A DNA stretch of 64,000 nt from Halocaridina rubra (lineage: Eukaryota > Arthropoda > Malacostraca > Decapoda > Atyidae), in the NCBI GenBank assembly GCA_037179515.1, contig JAXCGZ010001909.1, positions 167,501-231,500 on the forward strand. Direction: 5' to 3'. Position 1 is the stretch's first letter. Each line of letters begins with the position of its first letter. A program made the position numbers and the translations under genes. Positions 1-13,045 of the stretch are shown here, piece after piece. The notes under the pieces were generated by a model. The model searched no databases. It saw nothing but the letters and a program-made list of their open reading frames with translations, and was not told the origin of the DNA.

Positions 1-51
1 GGAAAGTATGGGGTACCAGGTGGGAATGAGAGTGGCGAGAGACTGTTAGAT

Positions 52-306
52 ATGTGTGTGGAGCAAGAGTTGGTGATAGGCAATAGTTTATTTAAGAAGA
101 AGTTAATAAATAAGTATACATGGATGAGAGTGGCAAATGGAAGAGTGAAAGAAAGAGCACTGATGGATTATGTGTTGGTAGCAAAGAGCATAGTTGGTAG
201 AGTGAAAGATGTGGCTGCTGGGATGTCTGATCATTTTTTGGTTGAAGCAAAAGTGGTAGTAGCAAAAAAGTGGGGAAATAGTGTGGGGGGATGTAGAGGG
301 AAATAG
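52..306 (+). pseudogene. C-terminal end of LINE endonuclease domain
   Basis: About 84 codons match the end of an endonuclease/exonuclease/phosphatase domain, which nicks target DNA for retrotransposition. The diagnostic part is GMSDHFLVEAKVVV near residues 57-70; the SDH motif carries the last catalytic histidine. The segment RALMDYVLV upstream fits the conserved stretch before SDH. The frame ends at a TAG at 304-306 just where the RT frame takes over. A one-base indel between about 295 and 306 therefore separates what was a single polyprotein. The start is arbitrary because the domain begins off the window. Confidence 0.7.
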
Positions 307-2450
307 TGAAGGTGGAAGAGTTGAAAAAGCCAGAGAAGAGACAGGAATATCAGGACAGGTTGAGAGTGGCATATGACAGGGTAAAAGAAAGAGAAGTTGG
401 GGAGTTAGGGGAGGAATGGGGGTTGATGAAAGAATGTTTTGTGGGACATGCAAGTGATGTGTGTGGAAAGAGGTTTGTTGGGGGTGGCATGAGGAGGGGC
501 AGCGAGTGGTGGAATGAATGGGTGAAAATGAAGGTGGAAGAGAAAAAGAGGGCTTTTGAGGAATGGCTGCAGTGTAAAAGTAGGGAGAAGTATGAAAGAT
601 ATAGGGAGAAAAATGTGGAAACCAAGCGGAAGGTAGAGGAAGAGAGGAGGTTGGCAAATGTTAGGTGGGGACAGGATTTTAGTAGGTCATATGAGGAGAA
701 TAAAAAGAAGTTTTGGAAAGAAGTGAAGAGAGTAAGGAAGGGTGGATCGAGGATGGAAGAGACAGTGAAAGATGTGAATGGACAGATGGTAAGAGGGAAC
801 GATGCAAGGAAAAGATGGGCAGAATATTTTGAGTGCTTGCTGAATGTTGAGGAAGATAGAGAGGCAGCTATAGTGGCAGTGGGAGGGGTTCAAAGGCCAG
901 TAATGGGAGATGAAAATGAGAGAGAGATTACAAGAGAGGAGGTGAAAAGGGCATTGTATGAAGCGAAAGCAGGTAAAGCACCTGGAATGGATGGTGTGAG
1001 AGCGGATATGTTGAAAGAAGGGGGTGTGACTGCATTGGAATGGTTAGTGAGAGTGTTTAATATATGCTTTATGTTGTCATTGGTGCCAGTGGAATGGGTG
1101 ATTGCCTGTATAGTGCCCCTATACAAAGGTAAGGGAGATATGTATGAATGCAGTAATTTTAGTGGTATAAGTTTGTTGAGTGCGGTAGGAAAAGTGTATG
1201 GTAGGATACTGGTTAATAGGATTAGGGATAAGACAGAATATGTGATCGCGGAAGTGCAGAGTGGTTTTAGGAGAGGTAGAGGTTGTATAGATCAGATTTT
1301 TATAGTTAGGCAGTTATGTGATAAATATTTAGCAAAGGGTAAGGATGTGTATTTTGCATTTTTGGATCTGGAGAAAGCATATGATAGAGTTGATAGAGAG
1401 GCTATGTGGAATGTTTTGAGATTATATGGAATTAATGGTAAATTGTTGCATGCAGTGAGGAGTTTGTATGAGGGTAGTAGAGCTTGTGTTAGGGTAGGGA
1501 ATGAAGTGAGTGAGTGGTTTCCAGTGAGTGTGGGACTGAGACAGGGATGTGTGATGTCACCATGGCTGTTCAATTTGTATATTGATGGAGTTGTAAGAGA
1601 GGTGAATGAGCGAGTGCGTGGTCGAGGTTTGAGAATGGTAGATGGGGATGATCACAAGTTGGAGCTGAACCAGTTGCTGTTTGCAGATGATACTGTGGTG
1701 GTGGCAGATTCAGAGGAAAAGCTGTGTCAGTTAGTGTCAGAATTTGGAATGGTGTGTGAGAGAAGGAAGTTGCGAGTGAATGTGGGAAAGATTAAGGTTA
1801 TGAGGCGTACAAGAAATGAGGATGGCGCTGGATTGAATGCTATGTTGAATGGAGAGACACTTGAGGAGGTTAATCAGTTTAAGTATTTAGGCTCGGTTAT
1901 AGCTGCAAATGGTGGAGTGGAAGCAGATGTGTGTCACAGAGTGAATGAAGGATGTAAAGTGTTGGGTGCATTGAAATGAGTGATGAAGAATAGAGGGTTG
2001 GAAATGAATGTTAAGAAAGTTTTGTAAGAGAAAGTGGTTGTGCCAACTGTGATGTATGAATCAGAGTTATGGGGTATGAAAGTAAGTGAGAGACGGAAAC
2101 TAAATGTGTTTGAGATGAAATGCCTGAGGAGTATGATTGGTGTATCTCGATTGGATAGGGTTAGGAATGAAGTGGTGAGAGCAAGAACGGGCGTGAGGAG
2201 AGAAATTGCAGCCAGAGTAGATATGAATGTTCTGAGATGGTTTGGCCATGTGGAAAGGCTGGATGATGAAAGGCTGCTGAAAAAGGTGATGAATGCGAGA
2301 GTTGATGGGAGAAATACTAGAGGGAGGCCTAGGTTTGGATGGATGGATGGAGTAAGGAGAGCCCTGAATGATAGGAGGATGGATGTGAGGGAAGCAAGTG
2401 AGCGTGCTAGGAATAGGAATGAGTGGCGAGCGACTGTAACGCAGCTCTGA
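306..2450 (+). pseudogene. RTE-type reverse transcriptase, two in-frame stops
   Basis: Reads as one frame apart from TGA at 1977-1979 and TAA at 2025-2027. A basic, charged linker comes first, then the RT domain: KAPGMDGVRADML, FLDLEKAYDRVDRE (palm aspartate), VGLRQGCVMSPWLFNLY, and LLFADDTVVVAD with the catalytic FADD box. After the RT comes EEVNQFKYLGSVI, then, past the stops, [13 protein letters not shown] and [16 protein letters not shown]. These C-terminal blocks are typical of RTE/BovB-like elements. Both catalytic aspartates are present, so loss of function comes from the stops and the upstream frameshift. The GTG at 306 is not a real start. Confidence 0.85.
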
Positions 2451-2702
2451 TGGGCATCTGCTGATACCACGGGGCTGCATCTTACAGAGGTAGCCCTGTG
2501 GTAGGGGCAGTAGGAGGAGTTGGCAATTGTGAAGCGACACAGGTTGTGGAAGAGCCGGGAGGATGGGCTGTGGCACCCCAACAGTGCCATCTGAACGGTC
2601 GCTGGCTCCCTCGTCATTGCCCAAAGAGCAAAGTAATCCCCCTATTTGTTTTCCTTTCTTGATGTCGGCTACCCCCCAATTAAAGGGGGAAACAGCCAAG
2701 GT

Positions 2703-2921
<219 letters not shown>

Positions 2922-2926
<5 letters not shown>

Positions 2927-4036
2927 TAGCAAAGAGATATACAGCGTAGAGTAGCAAAAGTCAACTGAAATTATATTCAGGAAAGATTAGTCAATATACT
3001 TGTATTCACTATACATAAAAGTTAGAAGAATAAACAGTAACTGTTACTACTTACTGTAATGCATTGTTTGCATTCATTCTATGATATAACAAGAATAGGT
3101 CAGAGAATTACTATGATATACATATAGTAATAAAACATGAGTAATTCAAGAACATTATTTTGGATTTCCTGTATAAAGAATAGTGCACACCTTTGATAGT
3201 ATATCAGTTTTAATTATAAATCAGTACATAAAAAAATATTCCCATATTCTAATGCACATCATGAAGAAATATATCATATGGAATAAAAAAGGAGAAATCA
3301 ACCAAATATACTGATATTGCAATTAAGAATAGAAAAGATGTCTTATGAATTAAGAGAAAAACGATTAAAAGTAAAATGTAATTTTCATTAATATCATCAA
3401 AACAGATACTGTACAAAACATGATCACAGCAGGAGTTATTAAATATACTCGTAAGCCTTGCTCATTGAAATGTGGAACACAGCTTGCCAATCAATGCTGG
3501 AAAGTGAGCAACATTCAGCTTCAGAAGATTCATAGCTTATAACACTATGACATTGATATATTTTCTATGAATGAATGCTGAGGCAAAAGTAAGACAGTGG
3601 TAATCATATTGTAACTGAACCAAATGCAACCGTCTGTAGCAGTTTCTAATTACTGAGTACAGTATACTCGAGCATTTTATTCAGTAAATGATAACTAAGC
3701 ATGTTTAATATGAGTATATTGGTGCATACAGTACTGAGAATTATGCAAAGTTACTTTGGCAAATATATATATGCAATATATGGTATTTCAATACAAAGCA
3801 AATTGTGTTAACTACTCCACGATTCCGGAAACATATCCATACTCAAAATGCAGTAAAGTATATCTCTAAAAACACATAGGGAATTCCTGCAAATATAATC
3901 AATTATATACAATTTACTTACTTACTGCAAATAGGAAAGAATTGGATGTAATAGTGCATGCTTAATAGTCTCCACACAAAACAATAAGACTAACAAAAGT
4001 ACACTACAAAATCTTAGTGTGCGCCTTCTATAAAAA
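2922..4036. other. AT-rich DNA, nothing recognised
   Basis: About 1.1 kb of unique-looking AT-rich sequence with many stops in all frames. No repeat, RNA gene or coding block could be supported. Confidence 0.6.
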
Positions 4037-4179
4037 AAAATTGAGGTACAGGGATTAAAAATCATAGACTGCAAATACACATTCACATATACACACATAC
4101 TTACCTGATTGGTAAGTACGTGTGTGTATGTGAATGTGTATTTGCAGTCTATGATTTTTAATCCCTGTACCTCAATTTT
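4037..4179. repeat. 143-bp near-perfect palindrome
   Basis: Left arm 4037-4105 and right arm 4111-4179 are reverse complements with only isolated mismatches (for example 4097/4119), around a 5-base loop TGATT at 4106-4110. The inner arms are CA-rich and GT-rich; the outer arms are non-repetitive (AAAATTGAGGTACAGGGA at the left edge). It ends where a (GT)n array and CR1 copy A1 begin. Confidence 0.9.
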
Positions 4180-4234
4180 GTGTGTGTGTGTGTGTGTGTA
4201 TGTGTACGTGTGCAGGTGCGTGTGTGTGTGTGTG
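4180..4234. repeat. (GT)n array, 3' flank of CR1 A1
   Basis: Imperfect GT array. Its last 27 bases (4208-4234) recur with one mismatch at 5863-5889 on the other side of CR1 A1 and look like a target-site duplication. Confidence 0.85.
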
Positions 4235-5862
4235 ATTACCTAATTGTGATTACCTAATTGTGTTTACGGGAAAGAGCCCAAAGCTCGTATCTTCCCGTCT
4301 CCTCATCGGTTCCATTTTATACTTAGTGATACTTATCATACCTGTCCTTAAAACTATGGATTGAGATAGCATTAACTACCTCCTCGCTTAGCCAATTCCA
4401 ATTATCAACTACTCTTACACTGAAAAAGTATTTCCTTACATCCTGCAAAGAAGTTTTCTTACCAAGCTTCAAACTATGACCTCTAGTTCTAGAGCCAGCC
4501 ATATCAAAATATCGATCCCTATCCACTCTATCATAACCATGAAGGAATTTAAAGACTGTCACCATATCCCCCCTCACTCTTCTAGCTTCGAGTGATGGTA
4601 AGTCTAATTCCCTCAGCCTCTCATCATAACTGAGATTACGTATTTCTGGCACCAGTTTCGTGGCATGTCTTTGAACTTTTTCAAGCTTAGCTATGTGCTT
4701 TTTCAAGTGCGGATTCCAAAAGGGGGCTGCATATTCGAGTTTTGGCTTCACATAGGTTACATAAATATTTCTGAACATTTCCTTGTCCATGTGCCTGAAG
4801 ACTACCCTTACATTTGATAAGAATGCATATGCTGCCCTTACTATGCCATTTATATGTATTTCTGGAGACAAATCTGCCAGTATGTTTACTCCTAGATCTC
4901 TCTCATTTTCTGTCTCTTGAAGTTGTACTCCAGCCACCGAGTAGTCAAGCTTGGGCCTTCTTGCACTTGTACCCATTCTCATTACATTTTGAAGTATTGA
5001 ATTTCATTAGCCACTTTTCTGACCACTCATGCAGATTATTTAGATCCTCCTGAAGTTCTCTACCATTGTTCTCGTTTTTTACTTCCTTCACAATCTTTGC
5101 ATCATCTGCAAACATATTCATGAATGAATTTACAGACTCTGGTAGGTCATTTACATATACAAGGAACAAAAGTGGCCCTAAAACTGAACCCTGTGGAACT
5201 CCACTACTAACTCTTCTCCATTCAGACACTGAGTGTCTTACTCTAACCCTCTGTTCCCTTCCTTCTAAGTAAGTTTTTATCCATTCCAAAACATTTCCAC
5301 CTATTCTAGCCATTGATTGCAGCTTCCTAATAAGTCTCCCATGTGGAACAGTGTCAAACGCTTTCTGGAAGTCTAGGAATATGCAATCTGCCCAGCCCTC
5401 TCTTTCCTGTAAGATTTGGCTTACCTCATCATAAAATTCTAATAAGTTTGTTACTGTTGATCTACCTTCCCTGAAACCATGTTGCCTCACTGACAAAAAG
5501 TTGAAGGATTCCAAGTGAAGAGAGATATGTTTCCTTAGTAGTTTCTCCATAACTTTGCAAACTATGCTGGTCAAGGAAACTGGTCTATAGTTCAGAGCCG
5601 TATCCCTCCTTCCCTTTTTGAAGATAGGTATCACATTTGCTTGTTTCCAGCATCTTGGAATCTCCCCCAACTCAAGTGACTCCTTAAATATGATACTTAG
5701 TGCCACTGATATTGAGTTTGCGCATTTTTTAAGCACATGAGGGGATATGTCATCAGGACCTGTAGCTTTATGAACATCTAAATCCATCAGTGCTTTGCAT
5801 ACCTCTGTGGCTGTAAGGTTGATGTTCTCTAATACCGGCCCTTGAGCTTCTATCACCTGACT
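4235..5862 (-). mobile_element. CR1-clade LINE copy A1, 5'-truncated
   Basis: Reverse-strand CR1 retroposon. Its 3' end carries two exact copies of a 14-mer, ATTACCTAATTGTG on the plus strand (4235-4248 and 4249-4262), preceded by the conserved 3' UTR (TTTACGGGAAAGAGCCC on the plus strand). Short tandem repeats at the 3' end are characteristic of CR1/L2-type LINEs. It is truncated at the 5' end upstream of the RT and flanked on both sides by (GT)n. Confidence 0.9.
4323..5856 (-). pseudogene. CR1 reverse transcriptase (A1), one frameshift
   Basis: Two overlapping reading frames (4945-5856 and 4323-4982) together give nearly the whole RT and C-terminal region: HKATGPDDISPHVLKK, IFLDFQKAFDTVPHGRL, SGVPQGSVLGPLLFLVYVND, NMFADDAKIV (catalytic FADD), then YVKPKLEYAAPFWNPHLKK and the end SIHSFKDRYDKYH. 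Compared with copy A12, a 5-bp deletion near 4987 shifts the frame within the conserved TSKCKVMRMG block. The protein would copy its RNA into nicked target DNA; the endonuclease is absent here because of 5' truncation. Confidence 0.88.
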
Positions 5863-5932
5863 GTGTGCAGGTGTGTGTGTGTGTGTGTGTGTGTCCGTGT
5901 GTGTGTGTGTGTTTGCTTGTGTGTGAATACAG
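5863..5932. repeat. (GT)n array, 5' flank of CR1 A1
   Basis: GT array starting with GTGTGCAGGTG, the same non-GT marker seen at 4208, which supports a duplication of the target around A1. Confidence 0.85.
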
Positions 5933-6937
5933 TACAGACAAGACTGGGATAGTCTTTCTACAAAACATCCAATATATAAATATATAATATAAGAAAAATA
6001 TGGTAAACTACAACAATATCATCAGTGATATTTTGCCATCTAGTAAGATATGCTGAAAGTGAAACTAAATGTGTTAATCTATAATAAAAACTCAAAGACA
6101 GATAAATTAAGATCAGGAACGTCTGACTGCGAAACTACAGGAGAGCTGTAAAATACGTCCTTTATTAACTGCAAACCTAGAAATTCAATTAATCATAACT
6201 TCATAAAAAAAGAGATACAAGTCTAATGCTAAAACAGCTTATTATCTACATCATTTCTGAAATAAAAGAATACATTATTGATATAATGAGAAGTCAGGAA
6301 AATAAGCATAATTAAGTTTTTAAAAGTACACAGAATTCCACCAAATGACATATCATGCTAAATTAAGGAGCCTTCATTACAGAAACACACATTACAACAA
6401 CAAATAAACACGAAAAATGAGATTCACAACTATCTGATTCTCAGAACTCCACAAATATGCAAGTACAGAACATGTACTACCATTCCAATGTTATTTTTAA
6501 AATAGCTATTTATAATGGGAAAAAAAAAACTCCTGCAGCTCGCAGAATGATTCTTTTCGATCTTTTTTCACTCTAATAGGTGACTGTGAAGCATTACTTT
6601 AGAAGATTCATTCCCTGAGATTGGCATAAAGAAAACGTGTAAGCAACAAAATTTCTTGACTGTTCTGTAGGTTCCTGGGATTTCTACACCTCGCATTGCA
6701 CAATCCTTGTCAACTAGAGCTAAATAAGTATGAAAATTGCTGCCAAGGAAGTGAAGTGATGCAACTATCTTAATGTTCTCTCTGTAGTAAGTCCTTAGAA
6801 GGATACATATACGAAAATAAAATTAAATTGGCACCTATTTGGTAGTTCTTCATTATCACAGAGAGTAGGAATAAGCTGGAATAAAGCTAAAATTATATGA
6901 TCACGCTTAAACAAACTAATATAATATTCAATATTCC
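5933..6937. other. AT-rich DNA, nothing recognised
   Basis: About 1 kb with no supported coding, RNA or repeat feature. Confidence 0.6.
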
Positions 6938-6940
6938 TTT

Positions 6941-7030
6941 GTGTTCCCCTGCGTGTCGTAAAAGTCGACTAAATGGGGTGGAGCAAGGGGCCTGGGAAAC
7001 CCCTCCCACAAAAAGGGGGAAATATATATA
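6941..7030 (+). repeat. short retroelement 3'-end fragment with TA tail
   Basis: Contains GCGTGTCGTAAAAGTCGACT, then a G-rich segment, CCCTCCCAC, AAAAAGGGGGAAA and a short (TA)4. The AAAGGGGGAAA plus TA ending is similar to the end of the RTE element at 2680-2710. I read it as a truncated 3' end of an RTE-like LINE or a SINE using such a tail. The family is not certain. Confidence 0.4.
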
Positions 7031-7440
7031 ACCAAGAATATTAAAATGCATATCTGTGGAGATACACTGTGCAAACTAATGAGTAAAGTATCTTAAAAAT
7101 CATTAACTAGTGGACCTTTAAGCCTGAACAAATTAAACTACCCTCTTTTCTTCCTCTAATGCAATGGTTCCCAAAGTGGGCAGTATTGCCTCCATGGAGG
7201 AGGTGGAAAGATTTTGAAGGGCAGTAGGGTGGCACAGAGAACAGTTAATAAATAACTTTTTGTTTTTTACAAAATCTGAATGACAAAATATGTGATAAAC
7301 ACTAAGGTAAAGGAACACGTATGCAGTTTATAGAGAATAAAACTGACATAAGCATTATATTGAATGCATAGCTTTGTTATGTAGTCAAAAGTCCAAACGT
7401 TTGCTTGGCAAAATTACACAACACGTACAGTGACGCACCA

Positions 7441-10035
7441 TAATAATAACTGTTGTATATAACCCACCAAGGAACCAGAATAGGCTAGAAGTTTATGAGG
7501 AAAGTCATATAGGTACTATTGAAGTCATAAACTCAGTTGTTAACATGGCACGGGAGAGAAAATGTAGGATTTTGATTATGGGAGATTTTAATCATAAAGA
7601 GATAGATTGGATAAATCTTGACCCACACAGTGGTGAGGACTCATTCAGGACAAGATTCCTAGATTGCGTACAAGGGAATTTCCTACACCAACATGAAATG
7701 GAACCAACGAGGGCCAGGGGTGGGGATGAGCCATCCCTACTTGATCTAGTATTCACAGATAATGTGTTGGATATTGAAATAATTGAGTATGAACCACCAA
7801 TTGGAAAGAGTGACCACTGTGTGGTGTTGATGGAGTATATCATTGAAGATATTCTGCCTGAGAGTAAAGGCACTGAGGACATGAGGAGGAACTATCCGAA
7901 AGGAGATTACATCAAAATGAATGAGCTTTTTGCAGTTATTGACTGGAGAACCTTATTTTACAACAAATCTGTACAAGAAATGTATGACATCTTTGGTGAG
8001 AAATATGGGAAGATAGTAGATTGCTGCATACCTGTCACCAAAGTAGGTGTATTTCATGCCAGAGAGAAATGGTTCGATAATGAGTGTAAAAGAGCTAAGG
8101 TGTGGAGAGACAAATGCTGGAAAAGGTATAGGAGAAAAAACATAAATGCATGGCAAACTTACAAAAGAGCAAGAAATGACTACCTAACTAAAAGGAAAGA
8201 GGCAGAGAGAGACTATGAGAGGGACATCACCAGCAAGGCTAAAGAAAATCCAAAGCTTTTCCACAGCTTTATCAGAGGAAAACTGAAGGTAAAAGAACAG
8301 GTTTTAAGGCTAAAGAGAGCAGATGGAAGCATCACTGAGACAGATGAAGAGATCTGCAAAGAATTGAACAAGGAGTTTCAGTCAGTATTTACAGCAGAAA
8401 ATACCCCACCCCCTCAGATTGCAGAGATAGAAGCTCAAGGGCCGGTATTAGAAAACATCAACCTTACAGCCACAGAGGTATGCAAAGCGCTGATGGATTT
8501 AGATGTTCATAAAGCTACAGGTCCTGATAACATATCCCCTCATGTGCTTAAAAAATGCGCAAACTCAATATCAGTGGCACTAAGTTTCATATTTAAAAAG
8601 TCACTGGAGTCAGGGGAGATTTCAAGATGCTGGAAACAAGCAAATGTGATACCTATCTTCAAAAAGGGAAGGAGGGATACGGCTCTGAACTATAGACTAG
8701 TTTCCTTGACCAGAATAGTTTGCAAAGTTATGGAGAAACTACTAAGGAAACATATCTCTCTTCACTTGGAATCCTTCAACTTTTTGTCAGTGAGGCAACA
8801 TGGCTTCAGAGAAGGTAGATCAACAGTAACAAACTTATTAGAATTTTATGATGAGGTAAGCCAAATCTTACAGGAAATAGAGGGCTGGGCAGATTGCATA
8901 TTCCTAGACTTCCAGAAAGCGTTTGACACTGTTCCACATGGGAGACTTATTAGGAAGCTGCAAGCAATGGCTAGAATAGGTGGAAATGTCTTGGAATGGA
9001 TAAAAACTTACTTAGAAGGAAGGGAACAGAGGGTTAGAGTAAGACACTCAGTGTCTGAATGGAGAAGAGTTAGTAGTGGAGTTCCACAGGGTTCAGTTTT
9101 AGGGCCACTTTTGTTCCTTGTATATGTAAATGACCTATCAGAGTCTGTAAATTCATTCATGAATATGTTTGCAGATGATGCAAAGATTGTGAAGAAAGTA
9201 AAAAACGAGAACAATGGTAGAGAACTTCAGGAGGATCTAAATAGTCTGCATGAGTGGTCAGAAAAGTGGCTAATGAAATTCAATACTTCAAAATGTAAGG
9301 TAATGAGAATGAGTACAAGTGCAAGAAGGCCCAAGCTTGACTACTCGGTGGCTGGAGTACAACTTAAGAGACAGAAAATGAGAGAGATCTAGGAGTAAAC
9401 ATACTGGCAGATTTGTCTCCAGAAATACATATAAATGGCATAGTAAGGGCAGCATATGCATTCTTATCAAATGTAAAGGTAGCCTTCAGGCACATGGACA
9501 AGGAAATGTTCAGATATATTTATGTAACCTATGTGAGGCCAAAACTCGAATATGCAGCCCCCTTTTACAATTCGCACTTGAAAAAGCACATAGCTAAGCT
9601 TGAAAAAGTTCAAAGACATGCCACGAAACTGGTGCCAGAAATACGCAATCTCAGTTATGATGAGAGGCTGAGGGAATTAGACTTACCATCACTCGAAGCT
9701 AGAAGATTGAGGGGGGGATATGGTGACAGTCTTTAAATTCCTTCATGGTTATGATAGAGTGGATAGGGATCGATATTTTGATATGGCTGGCTCTAGAACT
9801 TGAGGTCATAGTTTGAAGCTTAGTAAGAAAACTTCTTTGCAGGATGTAAGGAAATACTTTTTCAGTGTAAGAGTAGTTGATAATTGGAGTTGGCTAAGCG
9901 AGGAGGTAGTTAATGCTATCTCAATCCATAGTTTTAAGGACAGGTATGATAAGTATCACTAAGTATAAAATGGAACCGATGAGGAGACGGGAAGATACGA
10001 GCTTTGGGCTCTTTCCCGTAAACACAATTAGGTAA
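7441..10035 (+). mobile_element. CR1-clade LINE copy A2, nested in the hAT element
   Basis: Plus-strand CR1 copy, truncated within the endonuclease but longer than most copies here. The 3' end has the family signature GTAAACACAATTAGGTAA. Unlike most other copies it is not beside a (CA)n array; it ends in unique hAT sequence. No clear target duplication was seen. Confidence 0.88.
7449..9962 (+). pseudogene. CR1 endonuclease-RT polyprotein (A2), broken
   Basis: The frame is open from the truncation point to 9390 and encodes the C-terminal half of the endonuclease: VVYNPPRNQNRLEVY, ILIMGDFNHKEIDW, SLLDLVFTD and KSDHCVVLMEY with the catalytic SDH. A basic linker follows, then the RT (KAFDTVPHG, SGVPQGSVLGPLLF, FADD). 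Relative to copy A12 a single C is missing near 9365, a G is inserted near 9708-9717 and a TGA replaces a codon near 9801, so the C-terminal third is out of frame. It shows that in this family the endonuclease lies upstream of the RT in the same ORF. Confidence 0.88.
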
Positions 10036-10231
10036 GTACCAGTTACCACATGCCGCCCAGCTAGATCAGAGATAAGAGTCAGCAGACAACTAATCTTGTT
10101 TTCAATTTGAAGCATACCAAAATAAAAAAAAAGTGTTTGCATGTGTGTATGTGAGGGAGTGGATGCTAGGAATCCACCTGGAAGCCAAAGGGGCACCAGC
10201 CTGGAAAAGTTTGGGTACCACTGCTCTCATG

Positions 10232-10974
10232 CTTATTAATGATGATCAACTATAAGAATCAACCATGAACAAAAGACAAGCCTTGGAGATAGACAAGTAA
10301 AAATTGCTTAGAGGTAACAATGCTTACAACCAACATCATAGTAAAGGAGTCTGCTTTTGAAATACAATTCTATAACTGCTAAATGTAACTTTATTATTAC
10401 TTTTAAAAGGAATTTCCAAGAAGGTCGTGTACGAGGCCTTTCCATAACATGAAAATCATAGTCAAGTAACCATTAAGTGTCATTGCAACAAGGACGGAAA
10501 GAGGAGCCCTGATGAATAGACTTACTAATAAAGAAGCATGTTCTTACAGTCTCCTCACAAGAGTCAAATGACACATTTGCATCTACAAGTCATGTTTACA
10601 ATACTTCCACAATCGATTGCCAACAAAAGTATGACGTTTTTATTGATAAAGCATTCTTGAGAATCCTTTACAAGCTCACTAAAAAAGCTGAAGCACAAAC
10701 TTCAGTGACGAAAAAAGGCCTGATGTATATTCAGGCAGGAGTTTCCAAAGAGCTTCTCCAATGCTAAAAAAAGACTTAGGCAAACGGATAAAAAAACAAA
10801 GGCTAGAAGTACTGAGCAAGCAACATGTGAAATCCATATTCCATTTAAATTTCTTTTCAAACCAAAGGCAAAGAAAAGGATCTTAAAATTAATGAAAGAA
10901 AACCAACCTATGTTGTGGCAGAATATGGTAGTCTGTCTCCACTGAGGAAGGACTTCTACAATAGCTACTGAAAT
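10232..10974. other. AT-rich DNA, nothing recognised
   Basis: No supportable feature. The proximal part of the J-type LINE 3' UTR may begin just beyond the right end. Confidence 0.5.
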
Positions 10975-11560
10975 AATTTTTATTTTCATGGGTGTGACAC
11001 CAGGACAGGCAAAAACTGCCCTCATCAATAAAGGCCCGGGCATGAGAAAATACCAAGACTAAGGAAAAGGAAAAGGTTAAGGACAAGGCAGAGATGAAGT
11101 AATGTCAAACAAAGAAAAACGACAGACAGAAAAAACAGTCAAAGTACAGAGGACCCAGAGATATGGATTACTAGGCCCTGAGATGACAATAGATCTGCTT
11201 TTTGAAGGATGACAGGTCCTAAGAATTAGGAAAGACAGAGGGAGGAAGAGAGTTCCAGAGTCTAGAGGTAGATAAGAAGAAGCAGTCATTGCACCGACCA
11301 AGCTGCGGGCTACAAATCTCCACACAGTACCTATGAGATGAAGCCGCTTGGCGAGTGTTGCGCGGCCTCGGCAGTGGAGGAGGGATGCAACTCACCCACT
11401 CATCAGAGCAGCAATGGAAGTAGTAGCAATAGAAAAGAGAAAGGGAAGATACCTTGCAGCAAAGAGAGAGAGAATCCAGAGTAGAAGTAAGAGAAGGATC
11501 ATTAATGAGTCTGACTATAAGAAAGAAAACAGAGAGCAAAGAGATACCACGTCGCATTAG
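10975..11560 (-). mobile_element. LINE remnant (family J), 3' part
   Basis: Reverse-strand fragment with the end of an RT ORF and a 3' UTR ending near an A-rich stretch (AAAATAAAAATTATTT). The 3' UTR contains GCCTGTCCTGGTGTCA, which also occurs in the arms of the G foldback elements (for example about 23814-23830), so the two are related. Confidence 0.6.
11171..11557 (-). pseudogene. C-terminal end of LINE J reverse-transcriptase ORF
   Basis: Encodes the region after the RT core that is typical of jockey/CR1-like LINEs: LDSLSLCCKVSSLSLFY near residues 25-41, PPPLPRPRNTRQAASSH, then FFLSTSRLWNSLPPSVFPN and, beyond an in-frame TAG near 11219, DLSSFKKQIYCHL. The set 'TRQA ... RLWNSLP ... F ... 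FKKQI' is a common LINE C-terminal signature. The RT catalytic core is absent, so this is a 5'-truncated dead copy. It is a different family from A1-A14. Exact clade is uncertain. Confidence 0.65.
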
Positions 11561-12829
<1,269 letters not shown>

Positions 12830-13045
12830 GTGACCCCAACCCATGAATAAAATTTTGAAAAAATTTTGAACCCAACTCAAGAACAAAATCCAACCCATGA
12901 ACACGCATGTGTTGGCCAAGCTACAAAGTGTCCTACTCGTTCGCTCTCAGTTCTGTATTGATGCCCACGCTGTGTGGTTCGTTCATGAACCGATCGTAGT
13001 TCTTGCTTTATTTTCCATTGTTTTACCTTTCATATAGCCATTATT

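Larger units (their letters stand above)
7162..10223. mobile_element. hAT-like non-autonomous DNA transposon carrying CR1 A2
   Basis: The left end CAATGGTTCCCAAAGTGGG (7162) is mirrored by the right end, whose reverse complement is CAGTGGTACCCAAACTT. These resemble hAT-superfamily termini. The element is flanked by 8-bp near-identical duplications, CTCTAATG (7154-7161) and CTCTCATG (10224-10231), the length expected for hAT. Without the nested CR1 copy the element is only about 470 bp and has no transposase, so it was mobilised in trans. Confidence 0.7.

Noticed and set aside
5066..5272. Antisense ORFs across CR1 copies (FFTSFTIFASSANIFMNEF type)
   Set aside because: They recur opposite the RT in every copy and are shadows of the real RT frame.
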